A DNA stretch of 44,892 nt, from positions 1-44,892 of the forward strand of contig JAHDEN010000034.1 of NCBI GenBank assembly GCA_020628815.1, written 5' to 3'. The notes under the pieces were generated by a model. It saw nothing but the letters and a program-made list of their open reading frames with translations, had not been told where the DNA came from and did not search any database. Below are positions 43,092-44,892 of the stretch, piece after piece. This DNA is from Chloroflexota bacterium. GTDB taxonomy: Bacteria > Chloroflexota > Anaerolineae > Promineifilales > Promineifilaceae. Made by a program: the position numbers and the translations under genes. Each line of letters starts with the position of its first letter. Position 1 is the stretch's first letter.

Positions 43092-44892
43092 ATGAAATAT
43101 TTTTTAACTTCAGCATTAATGAAAGGGCTTGTAGGTCAAATTCTGACCTTCATTGTCAGCTATGGGTTGATCCGCAACTTCCGCAAAACAGTTCCTGGTT
43201 GGGAAGTCCCCGGCCGTGATCTTTCAGGTTTTGCAGCCCCATATGACGAACCCGCCATGGTTATCGCAACGATCATCAGTCTTTTTGGATTTTTGATTGC
43301 GTGTGGTGTTGTTACCGACTGGCTCAAAATGATGGGTGGTCAAAAACCTCATTTAAAACATGGTGCTCAAGGCAAGCCTGAATGGACCCGCTACATTAAC
43401 ATCGATGTTAACCACAAGGTTATCGGTATTCAGTACGGTTTAAACAGTATTTTCATTCTATTGGTGGGTGGTCTCTTGGCCATCTTATTCCGATTAGAAT
43501 TGGCGTTGCCCGGTCTGCAATTCTTGCAAGACGGTTCTCAATACAACACATTATTCAGCGCGCACGGCATCATCATGATCGCCGCGATCTTTGCTGGTGT
43601 AGGTGCCATGACCAACTATCTTGGCCCTGTACTCATCGGCGCATCTGACATGTCATTCCCTCGCTTAAACGCATTCAGCTACTGGGTGGGTGTGCCATCG
43701 GCCGTCATCCTAATCGCTGGAATCTTTATGGGCGGTTGGGACACCGGCTGGGTAGGATATCCAACACATTCAACCACCACTCAAATGATCGGTGTTCAGA
43801 TGTTCTTGTTGGGCTTCTATCTAAATGGTTTCTCATCAATTGCTTCTGGTTTGAACATGGTTGTAACGGCCGTTTACATGCGGGCTAAAGGGATGAGCTA
43901 CTTCCGTATGCCGATCTTCGTTTGGGCCGCTGTTGCTGCATCTATCTTGCAGGCAACCACCACTCAAACTGTTGGTGTCGCGTTGACCATGGTTGTGGCA
44001 CAACGTACGCTGGGCATGAACTTTTTCACTCCAGTTATTTCACCAGAATTGCTAGCGGCTGGCGTTCCGGCCGGAGATCCTATTCTCTTCCAGCACATTT
44101 TCTGGTTCTACTCACATCCGGCCGTATATGTCTGGATTCTGCCAGGGCTTGGAATTATTTCAGAGCTGTTGCCAGTATTCACACGTAAACCACTATTCGG
44201 TTACAAATGGATCGCACTTTCATCAATCGGTATCGCACTTGTTGGTATGTTGGTGTGGGCGCATCACATGTTAACCTCATCAATGCCACCAGCATGGAAG
44301 ATTCCGTTTATGCTCTCAACGTTGTTGGTTGCGGTTCCCACCGGTGTGAAATTCTTTAGCTGGCTGGCAACTATCTGGGAAGGCAAGATGCGCTTCCCAA
44401 CTCCGATGTTGTTTGTTCTGGGCGCAATATCCGTCTTCTTGCTCGGTGGTTTGTCTGGGCCGATTTTAGGCACCATCGCTACTGACATGCATTTACATGA
44501 CACCTACTTTGTAGTGGGCCATTTCCACGCAACGATCTTCGGTGGATTTGTATTCCCATTCTTTGCTGCCATCTACTACTGGTTCCCTAAAATTACCGGT
44601 AAGATGTACGATGAGCTTTTGGGTAAGATCCATTTCTGGATTATGGTTCCCGGATTCTGGGTGATGTCTTTGTTGCAAATGCGCGTCGGTGTACTTGGTA
44701 TGCGTCGTCGTATTGCTGACTACGGCACCGACTTAGGAATTCAGGTTGAACATGCACTGATCACGGTGGCTACACTGGCTATCGGCTGGTCAATTTTGAT
44801 CATGATCTATAACCTGATCTCAAGCGCCCGCAAAGAAGAGTTGGCTCCAGAAAATCCATGGGAATCACGTTCTCCAGAATTTTTGGCTCCAT
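43092..44892 (+). CDS. coxA: Cytochrome c oxidase subunit I, A2 type (3' end missing)
   Basis: The frame is open from the ATG at 43092 (GGAG 9 nt upstream) to the window edge, 600 codons. Haem-copper oxidase signatures are all present: low-spin haem ligand in SAHGIIMIAAIF, CuB/Tyr helix FWFYSHPAVYVWILPGLGIISE, the CuB pair in WAHHMLTS, and the two haem ligands in YFVVGHFHATIFGG. YSHP in place of GHPE marks the A2 subfamily, which uses Tyr-Ser instead of Glu in the D-channel. About 100 extra residues with two hydrophobic segments precede the usual start of the family. With coxB it forms the proton-pumping terminal oxidase. Confidence 0.97.
   Translation, partial: MKYFLTSALMKGLVGQILTFIVSYGLIRNFRKTVPGWEVPGRDLSGFAAPYDEPAMVIATIISLFGFLIACGVVTDWLKMMGGQKPHLKHGAQGKPEWTRYINIDVNHKVIGIQYGLNSIFILLVGGLLAILFRLELALPGLQFLQDGSQYNTLFSAHGIIMIAAIFAGVGAMTNYLGPVLIGASDMSFPRLNAFSYWVGVPSAVILIAGIFMGGWDTGWVGYPTHSTTTQMIGVQMFLLGFYLNGFSSIASGLNMVVTAVYMRAKGMSYFRMPIFVWAAVAASILQATTTQTVGVALTMVVAQRTLGMNFFTPVISPELLAAGVPAGDPILFQHIFWFYSHPAVYVWILPGLGIISELLPVFTRKPLFGYKWIALSSIGIALVGMLVWAHHMLTSSMPPAWKIPFMLSTLLVAVPTGVKFFSWLATIWEGKMRFPTPMLFVLGAISVFLLGGLSGPILGTIATDMHLHDTYFVVGHFHATIFGGFVFPFFAAIYYWFPKITGKMYDELLGKIHFWIMVPGFWVMSLLQMRVGVLGMRRRIADYGTDLGIQVEHALITVATLAIGWSILIMIYNLISSARKEELAPENPWESRSPEFLAP

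Larger units (their letters stand above)
1..44892. repeat. Dispersed over-represented palindrome CGGCCG
   Basis: About 150 copies of CGGCCG counted by eye through the window, within and between genes and in all reading frames, against roughly ten expected at about 49% GC. It is absent from 20.67-23.78 kb, 27.1-28.66 kb and 16.9-17.96 kb, which are AT-rich. Behaviour is like HIP1 in cyanobacteria. Confidence 0.8.

Overview
The window (about 45 kb, cut at both ends) looks like chromosome of a free-living, aerobic, heterotrophic bacterium. Several features suggest Chloroflexota (Anaerolineae-like), but this is inference because there is no rRNA gene: many surface lipoproteins with long Thr/Glu/Pro linkers, a 5-oxoprolinase-type HyuA-HyuB fusion, a helix-turn-helix/citrate synthase fusion, YSHP-type cytochrome oxidase, a LRR-Roc GTPase and beta-glucosidase clusters. 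The host DNA is saturated with the palindrome CGGCCG, about 150 copies by hand count against roughly ten expected from base composition. AT-rich stretches that lack it are probably recent arrivals.

Layout. 1-8.8 kb (+): a carbohydrate-uptake and degradation locus with a sugar-binding protein (5' end missing), two ABC permeases, a clan GH-A lipoprotein hydrolase, a GH3 lipoprotein and a cytoplasmic GH3. 9-13 kb: membrane-fusion lipoprotein plus FtsX-type permease. 13-14.9 kb: ruvB and a CDP-alcohol phosphatidyltransferase. 14.9-20.7 kb: N-acylamino-acid racemase-like enolase and GNAT acyltransferase (-), a lipoprotein of unknown role (-), a class IV aminotransferase and two tandem PlsC-like acyltransferases (+), then an Asp/Glu-racemase-superfamily enzyme (-). 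20.8-23.6 kb (-): an AT-rich LRR-Roc-COR protein ending in a death-like effector-associated domain. 23.7-27.5 kb (-): HyuA-HyuB fusion. 27.6-28.6 kb: AT-rich, poorly understood. 28.6-32.1 kb (-): heterodimeric ABC exporter. 32.2-33.4 kb: small membrane protein divergent from a TetR regulator. 33.5-36 kb: citrate synthase divergent from a HTH-citrate synthase fusion. 36-38.5 kb: GNAT protein, strong shared terminator, acyl-CoA dehydrogenase with a perfect palindromic operator upstream. 38.5-41.7 kb (+): DUF1801 protein, RimJ-like acetyltransferase, lspA, an AhpD-like gene with an in-frame TGA, and a methyltransferase. 42.1-44.9 kb (+): coxB and coxA (3' end missing).

Most notable results. (1) The AhpD/carboxymuconolactone decarboxylase-family gene at 39998-40543 is interrupted only by a TGA exactly where the second Cys of CxxC belongs, and a SECIS-like hairpin starts 11 nt later: a probable selenoprotein with a Cys-x-x-Sec centre. 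(2) The LRR-Roc-COR protein carries a C-terminal EAD-like adaptor, suggesting an immune-type sensor whose effector lies elsewhere. (3) The HTH-citrate synthase fusion has lost one catalytic His and sits divergently beside an intact citrate synthase with a perfect palindrome in its promoter, as a metabolite-sensing regulator might. (4) CGGCCG behaves as a genome-signature palindrome and marks foreign DNA by its absence. No tRNA, rRNA, CRISPR array, transposase or phage gene was seen.
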